DNA from: Citricoccus zhacaiensis
GTDB lineage: Bacteria; Actinomycetota; Actinomycetes; Actinomycetales; Micrococcaceae
Reading direction: 5' to 3'
Length of the DNA stretch: 64,000 bases
Assembly: GCF_014645315.1 (NCBI RefSeq)
Contig: NZ_BMLQ01000006.1
Location: 186,001-250,000, forward strand
This document shows positions 50,392-58,333 of the stretch, piece after piece. The notes under the pieces were generated by a model. That model did no database searches and was not told the origin of the DNA. It worked only from the letters and a program-made list of their open reading frames with translations. The translations under genes and the position numbers were made by a program. The first letter of the stretch is position 1. Each line of letters begins with the position of its first letter.

Positions 50392-50955
50392 TCAGGACTG
50401 GCTGGAGCCGCCGTCGGCGAAGTCCTCCGGGTCCACGTTGTCCAGGAACTCTCGGAACCGGTTGAGTTCCGCATCACGCTCCGCGGCGCCAGTGACTCCG
50501 GTAACGGCCTCATCGACCCCGTCTTCGGAGTCCTCGTCGACATCCTCCGCCTGTTCAGGGTCCAGCCCGGCCGCCTCCAGCACCTCGGCCGCACAGAGCA
50601 CCGGCGCCTCGGCCCGCAGTGCGCAGGCGATGGCGTCCGACGCGCGGGCGTCCACTCGCGCGCCATTGTCCAGAATCAGCTCGGCATGGAAGACGGCATC
50701 CTCGACAGATCCGATCCGTACCGACTCCAGAGCCGCACCCGTGGCCGCGAGGACCTCGATCAGCAGGTCGTGCGTCATGGGACGGGGCGGGGTGAGCCCC
50801 TGTTGCCACAGGGCGATGGCACTGGCCTCCGGTGCCCCGATCCAGATGGGAACGAGGGTGCCCGTGCCGGGATCCTGGAGGAGGACCAGGGGCTGGTTCC
50901 CGGGCAGCTCAACTCGCACGCCCAGCACCGTCATCTCGACATCCGGCAGGTTCAT
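50392..50955 (-). CDS. Bifunctional nuclease-family protein (DUF151)
   Basis: 187 residues from ATG 50955 (GAGGG 8 nt upstream). The DUF151 core (about 4-130) opens MTVLGVRVELPGNQPLVLLQDPGTGTLVPIWIGAPEASAIALWQQG and has MTHDLLIEVLAATGA and VDARASDAIACALRAEAPV. A plant member has DNase/RNase activity; the bacterial role is not established. A 55-residue acidic tail (DVDEDSEDGVDE) is longer than in most relatives. It follows ftsR by 10 bp. Equivalent to Rv1829. Confidence 0.9.
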   Translation of the reverse strand: MNLPDVEMTVLGVRVELPGNQPLVLLQDPGTGTLVPIWIGAPEASAIALWQQGLTPPRPMTHDLLIEVLAATGAALESVRIGSVEDAVFHAELILDNGARVDARASDAIACALRAEAPVLCAAEVLEAAGLDPEQAEDVDEDSEDGVDEAVTGVTGAAERDAELNRFREFLDNVDPEDFADGGSSQS

Positions 50956-50965
50956 GCGGGTACCC

Positions 50966-51724
50966 TCACGTGTCCAGGTCAGCCACGGCTGCCGCCACAA
51001 GGGCGCTGTGCAGCCCCAGGCAGGCCTCGCTGAGCTCCCGCGCGGCATCGGCCATCCGGGCGTTGGCGGCGGCGTCCTTGCGGGTCGCCAGAGAGGCCGT
51101 GGCCCGTTCGATGAGGCCGAGCTCGCGATCGGCCGCAGCCCGGAAGGGACGCAGATGGCGCGGCTCCAGGCCGTGGGCGGCCAGGACGACGGCGGACCGC
51201 GTCGCCTTGAGGGCGTGCTCGGAATAGCGTCCGTTCTCATCCGGCGACACCATGCCGAACTGCTCCAGGGAGTCCAGCAGCTGTGTGGTGGCTCCGGAGA
51301 TCCCCTGCAACTCGGCGCGGGTGAGCGGGCGGGTGTGCCCGGCCAGCTCCTGGGCCAGCTGGTCTGACACCGAACGCGGGGTCAGGGTGAGCCCCCCGGG
51401 CAGGGACTCGGGGTGCTCACCGCGGTCCACGGCATCGAGGTAGTCCTTGATGACCTTCAGCGGCAGGTACTGGTCTCGCTGCAGGGCGAGGATGAAGCGC
51501 AACCGGTCCACGTCGGCATCGGTGTACTTGCGATAGCCCGCGGCGGTGCGGCGGGGCGTGATGAGCCCCTTCTCCTCGAGGAAGCGGATCTTCGAGGCGC
51601 TGACCTGAGGGAAGTCGCCCTTCAGCTCCGCCAGGACCTCACCGATGTTCATGACGGCGCGGTTGCCTCCGGTCGCGGCGGCGGATGCGGCGGAAAGGGG
51701 GCGGCGGGAAGCTGCTGCGCTCAC
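50966..51724 (-). CDS. ftsR: MerR-family regulator FtsR (Rv1828-like)
   Basis: 252-residue MerR regulator. The helix-turn-helix region is VSASKIRFLEEKGLITPRRTAAGYRKYTDADVDRLRFI-like (about 38-75), with the ILALQRDQYLPLKVIKDYLDAVDRG arm. The C-terminal half is a helical effector domain (AELQGISGATTQLLDSLEQFG) unique to this family. In Corynebacterium the homologue FtsR activates ftsZ, so the repeats upstream of ftsZ in this window may be its target (inference). GTG start with GAGGA 5 nt upstream; ATG 51652 is an alternative. Confidence 0.88.
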   Translation of the reverse strand: MSAAASRRPLSAASAAATGGNRAVMNIGEVLAELKGDFPQVSASKIRFLEEKGLITPRRTAAGYRKYTDADVDRLRFILALQRDQYLPLKVIKDYLDAVDRGEHPESLPGGLTLTPRSVSDQLAQELAGHTRPLTRAELQGISGATTQLLDSLEQFGMVSPDENGRYSEHALKATRSAVVLAAHGLEPRHLRPFRAAADRELGLIERATASLATRKDAAANARMADAARELSEACLGLHSALVAAAVADLDT

Positions 51725-51794
51725 GGATGTCCTCGGTCGTTGGTCGAAGTGGCGGTCGTCGTCAGGGCGTCCTGGCCCTCGCAGGCCGGTTGAC

Positions 51795-52256
51795 TCAGAC
51801 GGCGGGGCGCTGGGTGCCGGCGTAGAACGTGAGCCGGAACTTGCCGATCTGCACTTCCATCCCGGACCGCAGGGCCACGGAATCCACCCGGTCGTGGTTC
51901 ACGTAGGTCCCGTTCAAGGAGCCGGAGTCCACGATCACGAAGCCCTCGCCGGAGCGACGGAACTCGGCATGCTTCCGCGACACGGTGACGTCATCGAGGA
52001 AGATGTCGGCGTTCGGGTGGCGGCCGGCCATCGTCGAGTCCTGGTCCAGGAGGAACCGCGCACCCTGGTTGGGCCCGGCATGGGCCACCAGGAGAGCCGA
52101 GCCGACGGGCAGGGCGTTGATGGCCGCGCGGTCCTCCGCCTCGAGCGAGCGGTCAGGCGACGAGTCCAGATCGGGCAGGCCGATGCTGGTGGTCATCGCC
52201 TCCGGTTCGGTACCCGTGTTCCGGCCGTCCGGTTGCTGGGTCCCGTCCTGTGACAT
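51795..52256 (-). CDS. garA: FHA-domain signalling protein GarA
   Basis: 153-residue FHA protein; in mycobacteria GarA (Rv1827) switches 2-oxoglutarate metabolism when its N-terminal threonine is phosphorylated by PknG or PknB. FHA residues are in place: AGRHPNADIFLDD, VTVSRKHAEFR and SLNGTYVNHD (Arg, Ser, His, Asn). The N-terminal phospho-site is present as MTTSIGLPDL (Thr22 and Thr23); it carries Met where the mycobacterial ETTS motif has Glu. GGAGGAG precedes the ATG. Located between gcvH and ftsR in the standard order. Confidence 0.92.
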   Translation of the reverse strand: MSQDGTQQPDGRNTGTEPEAMTTSIGLPDLDSSPDRSLEAEDRAAINALPVGSALLVAHAGPNQGARFLLDQDSTMAGRHPNADIFLDDVTVSRKHAEFRRSGEGFVIVDSGSLNGTYVNHDRVDSVALRSGMEVQIGKFRLTFYAGTQRPAV

Positions 52257-52323
52257 GGCTCCTCCGAGGATGTGTCCGACCTATCGTGGCGAACCCGATG
52301 GTCGTGGTGGCTTCGTGACCTGA

Positions 52324-52710
52324 CTAGCCTACCTGCTGGCGGTAACCCTCCGCATCGAGCAGGCCTTCAACCTGTGCGGGATCCGAGACGGTCATCTCCA
52401 GGAGCCAGCCGTCCCCGTACGGATCGGAGTTCACCTTGGCCGGATCGGCGTCCAGGGACTCATTGCGGGCCGTGACGGTGCCGGAGACCGGCGCGAAGAG
52501 GTCGCTGACTGACTTGGTGGACTCCACCTCGCCGACCGTGGAGTCCGCGGTGATCTCCGCGCCCACCTCGGGCAGGTCGACGTAGACGACGTCACCGAGG
52601 GCATCCTGGGCGAAGTCGGTGATGCCGATGCGGACGACACCCTCGGCGTCTGGCCCGGAGACCCATTCGTGTTCGGCGCTGTAGCGAAGCCCATCGGGAA
52701 TATTGCTCAT
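52324..52710 (-). CDS. gcvH: Glycine cleavage system H protein
   Basis: 128-residue lipoyl carrier of the glycine cleavage system. The lipoylated lysine is in [12 protein letters not shown] (near residue 64), and the N-terminal RYSAEHEWV and C-terminal [13 protein letters not shown] motifs are canonical. RBS TGGAGGAA. It is away from gcvT and gcvP here and instead heads the garA-ftsR block, as in other Actinobacteria. No glycine riboswitch is visible in the 62 bp upstream. Confidence 0.95.
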   Translation of the reverse strand: MSNIPDGLRYSAEHEWVSGPDAEGVVRIGITDFAQDALGDVVYVDLPEVGAEITADSTVGEVESTKSVSDLFAPVSGTVTARNESLDADPAKVNSDPYGDGWLLEMTVSDPAQVEGLLDAEGYRQQVG

Positions 52711-52772
52711 GGTTCCTCCAGATCACAGGTGTGAGGTCCGGCCCGTGCAGGCCTCGCGGTACACCGACGACA

Positions 52773-53690
52773 CTACTGGCCTCCGTGGCGGGGTGCCAAT
52801 GCTGCAGGAGGCGGATTCCCGACGGCGGCCAGCACCTCGACGACCCGGTCCCGCTCGGCCACGGGCACCGGTTCCAGGATCCGCTCCTGGACCCGATTCA
52901 CGGCGGGCCAGAGTTCGTCGACGAGCGCCCGGCCCACCGTGGTCAGGGAGACCAGGCGCGAGCGACGGTCGTCCGGGTCGGGGCGGCGCGCCGTCCAGCC
53001 CCGGGCCTCGAGCCGGCGAAGTACGTCGGAGGCACTGGACCGGTCGAGCGCGGCCCGTCCGGCCAGAGCGCCCTGACCAGTGGGACCGGACGTGACCAGG
53101 ACCAGCAGGACGGCGAACTGCGGACCGGTGATGATGCCGCCCAGCTCGTCGGCCCACAACAGCGTGTGCCGTTGCTGGGCCAGCCGGATCAGGTGGCCGG
53201 GACGGAGGTCCTCCTCCACCTGGCCCACCTGGCGCACCCCGTGGCGGTCGGAATCGTCAGCTGTCCCCGCCGCGTCGTGATGACCGGAGAGGTCGACCAG
53301 CCGGCGCCCGAGCCAGACACGATCGGCTGCAGCCAGGGGCGCCACCAGCCGCTCCTGCACGGTGCGGACTGCCGGCGCCAATCCATCCAGGGCCACCGCA
53401 GCGGGTACGGGCAGGGTGACGACTTGCCGCCGTGCATCGGCCGGGTCACGCTCCCGCCGCAACCACCCCTGCTCCTCCAGGCGGCGGATCACTCCGGCCA
53501 CCGTGGTCCGGTCCAGCCCTGCGGCCCGACCCACGGAGAGCTGGTCCAGGGGCCACTCGGCTGCGGCCACGGTGAACAGCACCGAGTACTGCGGCGATGT
53601 CAGCAATCCACCCACGGCGTCCGCCCAGACCGCGTTGTGCACCTGGTGGCACCGGCGCAGCTGATGCCCCACGAGGGCCCTCGAATCCAT
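52773..53690 (-). CDS. Fused double MarR-family regulator
   Basis: 305-residue protein made of two complete MarR domains in one chain. Domain 1 (about 1-150): LTSPQYSVLFTVAAAEWPLDQLSVGRAAGLDRTTVAGVIRRLEEQGWLRRE-type helix-turn-helix and wing (DPADARRQVVTL). Domain 2 (about 155-300): ITGPQFAVLLVLVTSGPTGQGALAGRAALDRSSASDVLRRLEARGWTARR and DPDDRRSRLVSL. Most MarR proteins are about 150 residues and work as dimers; this one is probably an intramolecular dimer. AAGGGAG precedes the ATG. Divergent from the aromatic monooxygenase, which it likely controls. There is no frameshift or stop between the halves. Confidence 0.88.
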   Translation of the reverse strand: MDSRALVGHQLRRCHQVHNAVWADAVGGLLTSPQYSVLFTVAAAEWPLDQLSVGRAAGLDRTTVAGVIRRLEEQGWLRRERDPADARRQVVTLPVPAAVALDGLAPAVRTVQERLVAPLAAADRVWLGRRLVDLSGHHDAAGTADDSDRHGVRQVGQVEEDLRPGHLIRLAQQRHTLLWADELGGIITGPQFAVLLVLVTSGPTGQGALAGRAALDRSSASDVLRRLEARGWTARRPDPDDRRSRLVSLTTVGRALVDELWPAVNRVQERILEPVPVAERDRVVEVLAAVGNPPPAALAPRHGGQ

Positions 53691-53709
53691 GCGGATCTCC
53701 CTTGATGTT

Positions 53710-53741
53710 CAGTACACGGATGAAGAATTGTCTCCACTCTA
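53710..53741 (-). promoter_or_regulatory. Promoter and operator copy 1 for the double MarR gene
   Basis: Minus-strand TAGAGT (53741-53736) is a possible -10, starting transcription near 53729. CAGTACACGGATGA (plus strand 53710-53723) then lies in the leader, 6-19 bp past the predicted start. An identical 14-mer is present at 53789. Confidence 0.5.
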
Positions 53742-53767
53742 CTGTGGTTCGCGTCACCAGCGTGCGC

Positions 53768-53802
53768 TATGCTCGGCACAGAATCGTGCAGTACACGGAT
53801 GA
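53768..53802 (+). promoter_or_regulatory. Promoter and operator copy 2 for the monooxygenase gene
   Basis: TATGCT (53768-53773) is a possible -10, with start near 53780. The 14-bp repeat CAGTACACGGATGA (53789-53802) lies just downstream. Extended by 6 bp it is palindromic: ATCGTG at 53783 opposed to CACGGAT at 53794, the size expected of a MarR site. Bound repressor would block early transcription. Confidence 0.5.
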
Positions 53803-53829
53803 TTTAGTTGACGTTGGAGAAGGAGTCCC

Positions 53830-55818
53830 ATGCAATACCACCTGGACGGCTACCGCTACGGCGATCCCACGATTGAGCCGGCGGCACTCGGCCGTGACGC
53901 CGGGCAGGGGCCCCTGCCGGAGGAGGTCGATGTCCTGATCGTGGGCACCGGCCCGGCCGGCACCGTTCTGGCAGCGCAGCTGGCCGAGTTCCCGGAGATC
54001 ACCACCCGCGTGGTGGAGCGCCGCCAGGGGCCGCTGCCCGTGGGCCAGGCCGATGGGGTCTCCTGCCGCACCGTGGAGATGTTCAATGCCTTCGGCCTGG
54101 CCACCACGCTGTTGGACGAGGCGTACTGGGTCAATGAGACCACGTTCTGGGCCCCGTCCTCCCACGATCGCGGGGGCATCACCCGCACCGGCCAGATCCA
54201 GGACGTCGCGGACGGGCTCAGCGAGTATCCGCACGTGATCGTCAACCAGGCCCGCATGCAGGAGATGCTCCTGGCCAAGGCGTCGAAATCCGCCTCCCGG
54301 CTGGAGGTCGACTACGGGTTCAAGGCCCTCGGCGTGGACATCCCGGAGGATCCCGAGGCGCGGGTGACGGTCACCCTGGAGGTGACCGACCAGGACGGCA
54401 AGGGCACCGGAACCACCCGCACCGTCCAGGCCCGCTACGTGGTGGGATGCGACGGTGCCCGCTCGGTCATCCGCACCTCGATCGGACGGTCCCTGCATGG
54501 AGACGCCCAGAACCACGCCTGGGGCGTCATGGACATCCTCCCGGTCACCGACTTCCCGGACGTCCGCAAGAAGGCCGTCATGCAGTCTGCGTCCGGCTCC
54601 CTGCTCCAGATCCCACGCGAGGGCGGGAACCTGGTGCGCTACTACGTCGACCTCGGCGACCTGCCCGAGGGTGACCGCAGCGTCCGCGAGCGCACCACCT
54701 TCGAGGACATCCTCGCTGCCGCCCAGAAGGCACTGCACCCCTACACGCTGGACGCCAAGGACGTGGCCTGGTGGAGCGTGTACGAGGTCGGCCAGCGGGT
54801 GACGGACGGGTTCGATGACGTGCCGGCAGAAAGCGTCGGCGTCCTGGACCCGCGGGTGTTCATCGCCGGGGACGCCTGTCACACGCACTCCGCCAAGGCG
54901 GGGCAGGGCATGAACGTGTCCATGCAGGACACCTACAACCTGGGCTGGAAGCTGGCGGCCGTGCTGCAGGGCCGCTCAGCGAAGTCGTTGCTGGCCACCT
55001 ACTCCGGCGAGCGTCAGAAGATCGCCCGGGAACTCATCGACTTCGACAAGCGCTGGTCCAGGATGATCGGGTCCAAGGTCTCCGACCCGAACGACCCGGA
55101 GTCCGGAGGCGTCGCCGCGAACGACGTCGAGGCGCACTTCGTGGCCGGTGGGAAGTTCACCGCGGGACTGTCCACGGTGTACGAGCGCTCCCTCCTGACG
55201 GGGGGGACGGAGTATCAGGGACTGGCCCCCGGGTTCGAGGTCGGGACCCGGTTCCACTCGGCTCCGGTCGTCCGAGTGGCGGATGCGAAGCCGGAGCAGC
55301 TGGGACACGTGCACGAGGCGGACGGCCGCTGGCGCCTCTACGCCTTCGGTGATGCCGCGGCAGTCGGGTCAGAGGACTCGGCCCTCGGCGAGCTGCTGAA
55401 GTTCCTGGACACCTCCGAGCAGTCCCCGGTCCGTCGGTTCACCCCGTCCGGCGCCCCGGACGACGCCGTGTTCGATGTCCGAGCGATCCTCCAGCAGGAG
55501 CACCGTTCCGTGGACCTGAACACCCTGCCGCCGTTCCTTCTCCCGGCCAAGGGCAGGTTCGGCCTGCGCGACTACGAGAAGGTCTTCTCTGCCGAGAGGA
55601 CCAATGGTCACCTGCTCGGCACGGTGCCCGGCCTCCAGGCCACCCAGGACATCTACGACCTGCGTGGCGTCGACCGTGAGCGGGGCGCCCTCGTGGTCGT
55701 CCGCCCGGACCAGTACGTGGCACAGGTCCTCCCGCTGGGAGCCCATACCGAGCTGGCGGACTTCTTTGCCGCATTCATGATCGATCAGGGCGTCAATCAG
55801 GGACTCGATCAGGGCTGA
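53830..55818 (+). CDS. FAD-dependent aromatic monooxygenase (phenol/3-hydroxybenzoate hydroxylase type)
   Basis: Flavoprotein hydroxylase of 662 residues from the PheA/MobA group, expected to hydroxylate a phenol or hydroxybenzoate using NAD(P)H and O2. FAD-binding GTGPAGT near residue 39, the DG motif GCDGARSVIRTSIG (near 210) and GDACHTHSAKAGQGMNVSMQDTYNLGWKLA-type GD motif (near 346). The C-terminal 170 residues form the thioredoxin-like dimerisation domain of this group, ending in a QGVNQGLDQG tail. GGAGAAGGAG precedes the ATG. The divergent double MarR protein is the probable ligand-responsive repressor. The substrate cannot be told from sequence. Confidence 0.88.
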   Translation: MQYHLDGYRYGDPTIEPAALGRDAGQGPLPEEVDVLIVGTGPAGTVLAAQLAEFPEITTRVVERRQGPLPVGQADGVSCRTVEMFNAFGLATTLLDEAYWVNETTFWAPSSHDRGGITRTGQIQDVADGLSEYPHVIVNQARMQEMLLAKASKSASRLEVDYGFKALGVDIPEDPEARVTVTLEVTDQDGKGTGTTRTVQARYVVGCDGARSVIRTSIGRSLHGDAQNHAWGVMDILPVTDFPDVRKKAVMQSASGSLLQIPREGGNLVRYYVDLGDLPEGDRSVRERTTFEDILAAAQKALHPYTLDAKDVAWWSVYEVGQRVTDGFDDVPAESVGVLDPRVFIAGDACHTHSAKAGQGMNVSMQDTYNLGWKLAAVLQGRSAKSLLATYSGERQKIARELIDFDKRWSRMIGSKVSDPNDPESGGVAANDVEAHFVAGGKFTAGLSTVYERSLLTGGTEYQGLAPGFEVGTRFHSAPVVRVADAKPEQLGHVHEADGRWRLYAFGDAAAVGSEDSALGELLKFLDTSEQSPVRRFTPSGAPDDAVFDVRAILQQEHRSVDLNTLPPFLLPAKGRFGLRDYEKVFSAERTNGHLLGTVPGLQATQDIYDLRGVDRERGALVVVRPDQYVAQVLPLGAHTELADFFAAFMIDQGVNQGLDQG

Positions 55819-55851
55819 GCCTCAAGGGGCGGGGCCCGGTGGAGCGGATTC

Positions 55852-56361
55852 TCAGTCCACCGGGTCCATCCCGACCACGTAGGCCGCCTGGCCCACGTGC
55901 TGCAGGGCGTCGGCATAGACGCTGACCAACCGCACCGCACGAGTGACCGGCGGGTCCCACTGCCGGTCGATCACCTCGTCGAGGTCCGTCTCTGACAGGG
56001 TCCCCAGGTAGTCCAGGGACTGTTCGGTCACGGCCGCCAGGTACCCGCGCAGCACCTCCTTGTCCTGGACGACGACGGCGCGTGCCGTGTCCGCCGACTG
56101 GCCGTAGCCGTGCTTATCGGCCGGCACGTCCGGGCCGAACCGATCGGCCCAGCCCTGCGCGGTCCACAACTGCTCGTGCCCGCCCAAGTGGGCGACCTGG
56201 GCGTCGATCTCACGGCCAGAGTGCCACAGCAGCCAGGCGATGGAGTTGGGGTGGCCGCCCGGGTGGGCGTTCACGTCGGCGGGGCCGATGCGGTCCCAGA
56301 CCAGGTCCAGCTCATCGAGGGGGCGGCGGGCGAGTTCCTGCAACACGGCGATCGAGTTCAT
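55852..56361 (-). CDS. DinB-fold (mycothiol-dependent enzyme-like) protein
   Basis: 169 residues from ATG 56361 (MNSIAVLQELARRPLDELDLVW); the ATG/GTG 15 bp upstream is less likely. A four-helix DinB/YfiT-type bundle with candidate metal-binding histidines in SIAWLLWHSGREIDAQVAHL and YADALQHVGQAAYV. The family includes thiol transferases using bacillithiol or mycothiol; a mycothiol link would fit this organism but is not shown. The ATG has the degenerate hexamer CACACT 6 nt upstream. Convergent with the monooxygenase, 33 bp between stops. Confidence 0.8.
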   Translation of the reverse strand: MNSIAVLQELARRPLDELDLVWDRIGPADVNAHPGGHPNSIAWLLWHSGREIDAQVAHLGGHEQLWTAQGWADRFGPDVPADKHGYGQSADTARAVVVQDKEVLRGYLAAVTEQSLDYLGTLSETDLDEVIDRQWDPPVTRAVRLVSVYADALQHVGQAAYVVGMDPVD

Positions 56362-56475
56362 GGCCCCAGTGTGCACCCTGCGCCCACGTCATCTCCACCG
56401 ACTCCACCATCCCTGTCTGCGCATACCAGCACATCGGGGGACGGCCCAGCTGGTGTACTTTCGTGGCCTCGTGGG

Positions 56476-56481
56476 TACCGT
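56476..56481 (+). promoter_or_regulatory. -10 element of a leaderless promoter (eRF1-like gene)
   Basis: TACCGT, then GTCCCC (6 nt), then ATG at 56488, with no ribosome binding site. The start agrees with the first conserved residues of the protein. Confidence 0.65.
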
Positions 56482-56487
56482 GTCCCC

Positions 56488-57624
56488 ATGAGTATCGACA
56501 TACCCTCCGCTGAAGACTTCGCCGAACTCACGCAGCACCGCCATCCCGCGAGCGTGACCGTGTATGTTGCCCCGTCCGGTTCGAGCGAGAGTCGATCGCC
56601 GATCGGCAGGAACCCCGAAGCAGCCCAGTTGTCCCTGCGCACGGCCGTGGGTGAGGGCGTCGCCCAGCTGACTGCCGCTGAGGTCCCTGCCGAGGATCTG
56701 AATCGGATCACTGAGGCCGTGGACCAGCTCGTGGACGACCGGGACTTCTGGTCCACCCAGGCACGCTCCCTCGCCGTCTTCGTCTCCCCGCTCGGGTTGC
56801 GGGCATTCCGGCTCATGAACAACCTCCGCACCCATTCTGGCGTCGGTGACCGTTTCGACGCGGGGCCGTTGATCCGGGCGACCACCTTCGCCCACAGTGG
56901 TTTCGTGCTCGCTCTGACGAAGGGCTCGGTCCGCCTGCTGGTGCTGGAGTCCGACGCCTCCTGCCATGAGGTGGAACTGACCGGACTGCCCGGGGACCTC
57001 GGCCTGGAGTTGCAGACGGCGGACAACGAGGGCCGGATGGACCGCCAGCGGGCGGACGGCGCCCTGCGGCCCAAGATCCAGCGCCGCGACTACTGCTCCA
57101 CCGTGCAGGAGGCGGTCCTGCGTCAGATCAACGGCTCGAACCACCCGCTGGTGCTGGCGGCCAGCCCCGACCTCGAACCGGCCTACCGGGAGATCAACAC
57201 CTACCGGCGTCTGGTCGACGAGGGCATCACGGCCAATCCTGCCTCCCTGGGTCTGGACGACCTCGCCCGCCGGGGACGCGACGTCCTGGACCGCAACTAC
57301 GCCGCCCAGCTCGCCGACTGGAGGGAGCAGTTCGGCACCCTCCGCGCCCATGGCCGGGCCAGTGCGAAGCTCCGCGAGATCGCCAAGGCCGCCACGGCCG
57401 GCCAGGTGGACGTCCTCCTGTTCGATCTCACCGCGGAACGCGAGGGCACGATCGACGAATACGGCAACGTCACCCCCGCGGACGAGCCGAGCGCCCACAC
57501 CTATGGACTGGCGGACGAGGTCGCGGCCCGCGTCCTGCGCACCGGCGGCACGGTCAAGGCGGTCCGCGGGGCGGATCTTCCCGACGGCGCCCGGATCGCC
57601 GCGACGTTCCGTTCGGCCTCCTGA
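56488..57624 (+). CDS. Bacterial archaeo-eukaryotic release factor-like protein (baeRF family)
   Basis: 378-residue protein with the three-part layout of bacterial eRF1/Pelota-like proteins: an N-terminal domain (1-120; HRHPASVTVYVAPS, RDFWSTQARSLAVFVSPLGLRAF), a central RNase H-like domain (about 130-250; YCSTVQEAVLRQINGSNHPLVLAASPDLEPAYREI), and a C-terminal L7Ae-like domain (about 260-378; AATAGQVDVLLFDLTAEREGTIDEYGNVTP, ending DLPDGARIAATFR). I place it nearest baeRF family 3. Relatives include the ribosome hibernation factor Balon, so a role at stalled or resting ribosomes is plausible but inferred. No GGQ motif is visible. Probably leaderless. Confidence 0.8.
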   Translation: MSIDIPSAEDFAELTQHRHPASVTVYVAPSGSSESRSPIGRNPEAAQLSLRTAVGEGVAQLTAAEVPAEDLNRITEAVDQLVDDRDFWSTQARSLAVFVSPLGLRAFRLMNNLRTHSGVGDRFDAGPLIRATTFAHSGFVLALTKGSVRLLVLESDASCHEVELTGLPGDLGLELQTADNEGRMDRQRADGALRPKIQRRDYCSTVQEAVLRQINGSNHPLVLAASPDLEPAYREINTYRRLVDEGITANPASLGLDDLARRGRDVLDRNYAAQLADWREQFGTLRAHGRASAKLREIAKAATAGQVDVLLFDLTAEREGTIDEYGNVTPADEPSAHTYGLADEVAARVLRTGGTVKAVRGADLPDGARIAATFRSAS

Positions 57625-57664
57625 GGGCACCAGGCCCCTGCGGTCCCCCGGCGCGTGGCGACGC

Positions 57665-58333
57665 TCAGGTACTGTCCATCAGGCCGGCGTCACGGGCCAC
57701 GAGTGCAGCCTGGGTGCGTGACTGGACACCAAGCTTGGCCAGCACCCGGGAGACGTGGGTCTTCGCCGTGGCCTCGGAGATGCCCAGCTCGCGCGCCAGC
57801 TGACTGTTGGAGGCGCCCGCCCCCAGCTGGGCGAGGACATCGCGTTCCCGCACCGTGAGGCTTTCCAGCAGCGCCGTGGCCTGGCCGTCCCCGGTCGGAC
57901 TGTTCCGGGCACTGGCGGTGGAGAGTTCCCGGAACACGCGCCGGGTCACCTCCGGGGCCACCACCCCGTCTCCGGCGGCCACCCGGCGCACGGCGGACAC
58001 CAGTTCCCCGGCCTCAGCCGTCTTCAGGAGGAATCCGGCCGCGCCGGCGCGGATCGCGGACAGGACCACCTCGTCCTCGTCGAAGGTCGTCAGGACCAGC
58101 ACGGCGGCGGTGCCCTCGGACACGATCTCCCGGGTGGCGGCCACGCCGTCCACCACCGGCATCCGGACATCCATCAGCACCACGTCCGGGCGCAGGGCCC
58201 GGGCGTTGACGACTGCCGCCGCGCCATCGGAGGCCTCCCCCACCACCTCGATCCCCTCGGCCCGCTCGAGGAGGGCCTTCAGGCCGGAGCGCACGGTGCC
58301 GTGGTCATCGGCCAACACCACCCTGATGCTCAT
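57665..58333 (-). CDS. NarL/FixJ-type response regulator
   Basis: 222 residues from ATG 58333. Receiver domain (1-120) with the acidic pair in VLADDH, the phospho-acceptor Asp in VVLMDVRMP (near residue 52), Thr in LTTFDEDE and Lys in LLKTAEAGEL; C-terminal LuxR helix-turn-helix (about 155-215), LTVRERDVLAQLGAGASNSQLARELGISEATAKTHVSRVLAKLG-type. Its ATG overlaps the kinase TGA (ATGA), so the two are co-translated. Confidence 0.93.
   Translation of the reverse strand: MSIRVVLADDHGTVRSGLKALLERAEGIEVVGEASDGAAAVVNARALRPDVVLMDVRMPVVDGVAATREIVSEGTAAVLVLTTFDEDEVVLSAIRAGAAGFLLKTAEAGELVSAVRRVAAGDGVVAPEVTRRVFRELSTASARNSPTGDGQATALLESLTVRERDVLAQLGAGASNSQLARELGISEATAKTHVSRVLAKLGVQSRTQAALVARDAGLMDST

Noticed and set aside
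52711-52772. Glycine riboswitch upstream of gcvH
   Set aside because: Only 62 bp separate gcvH from the next gene and no aptamer-like structure is visible.
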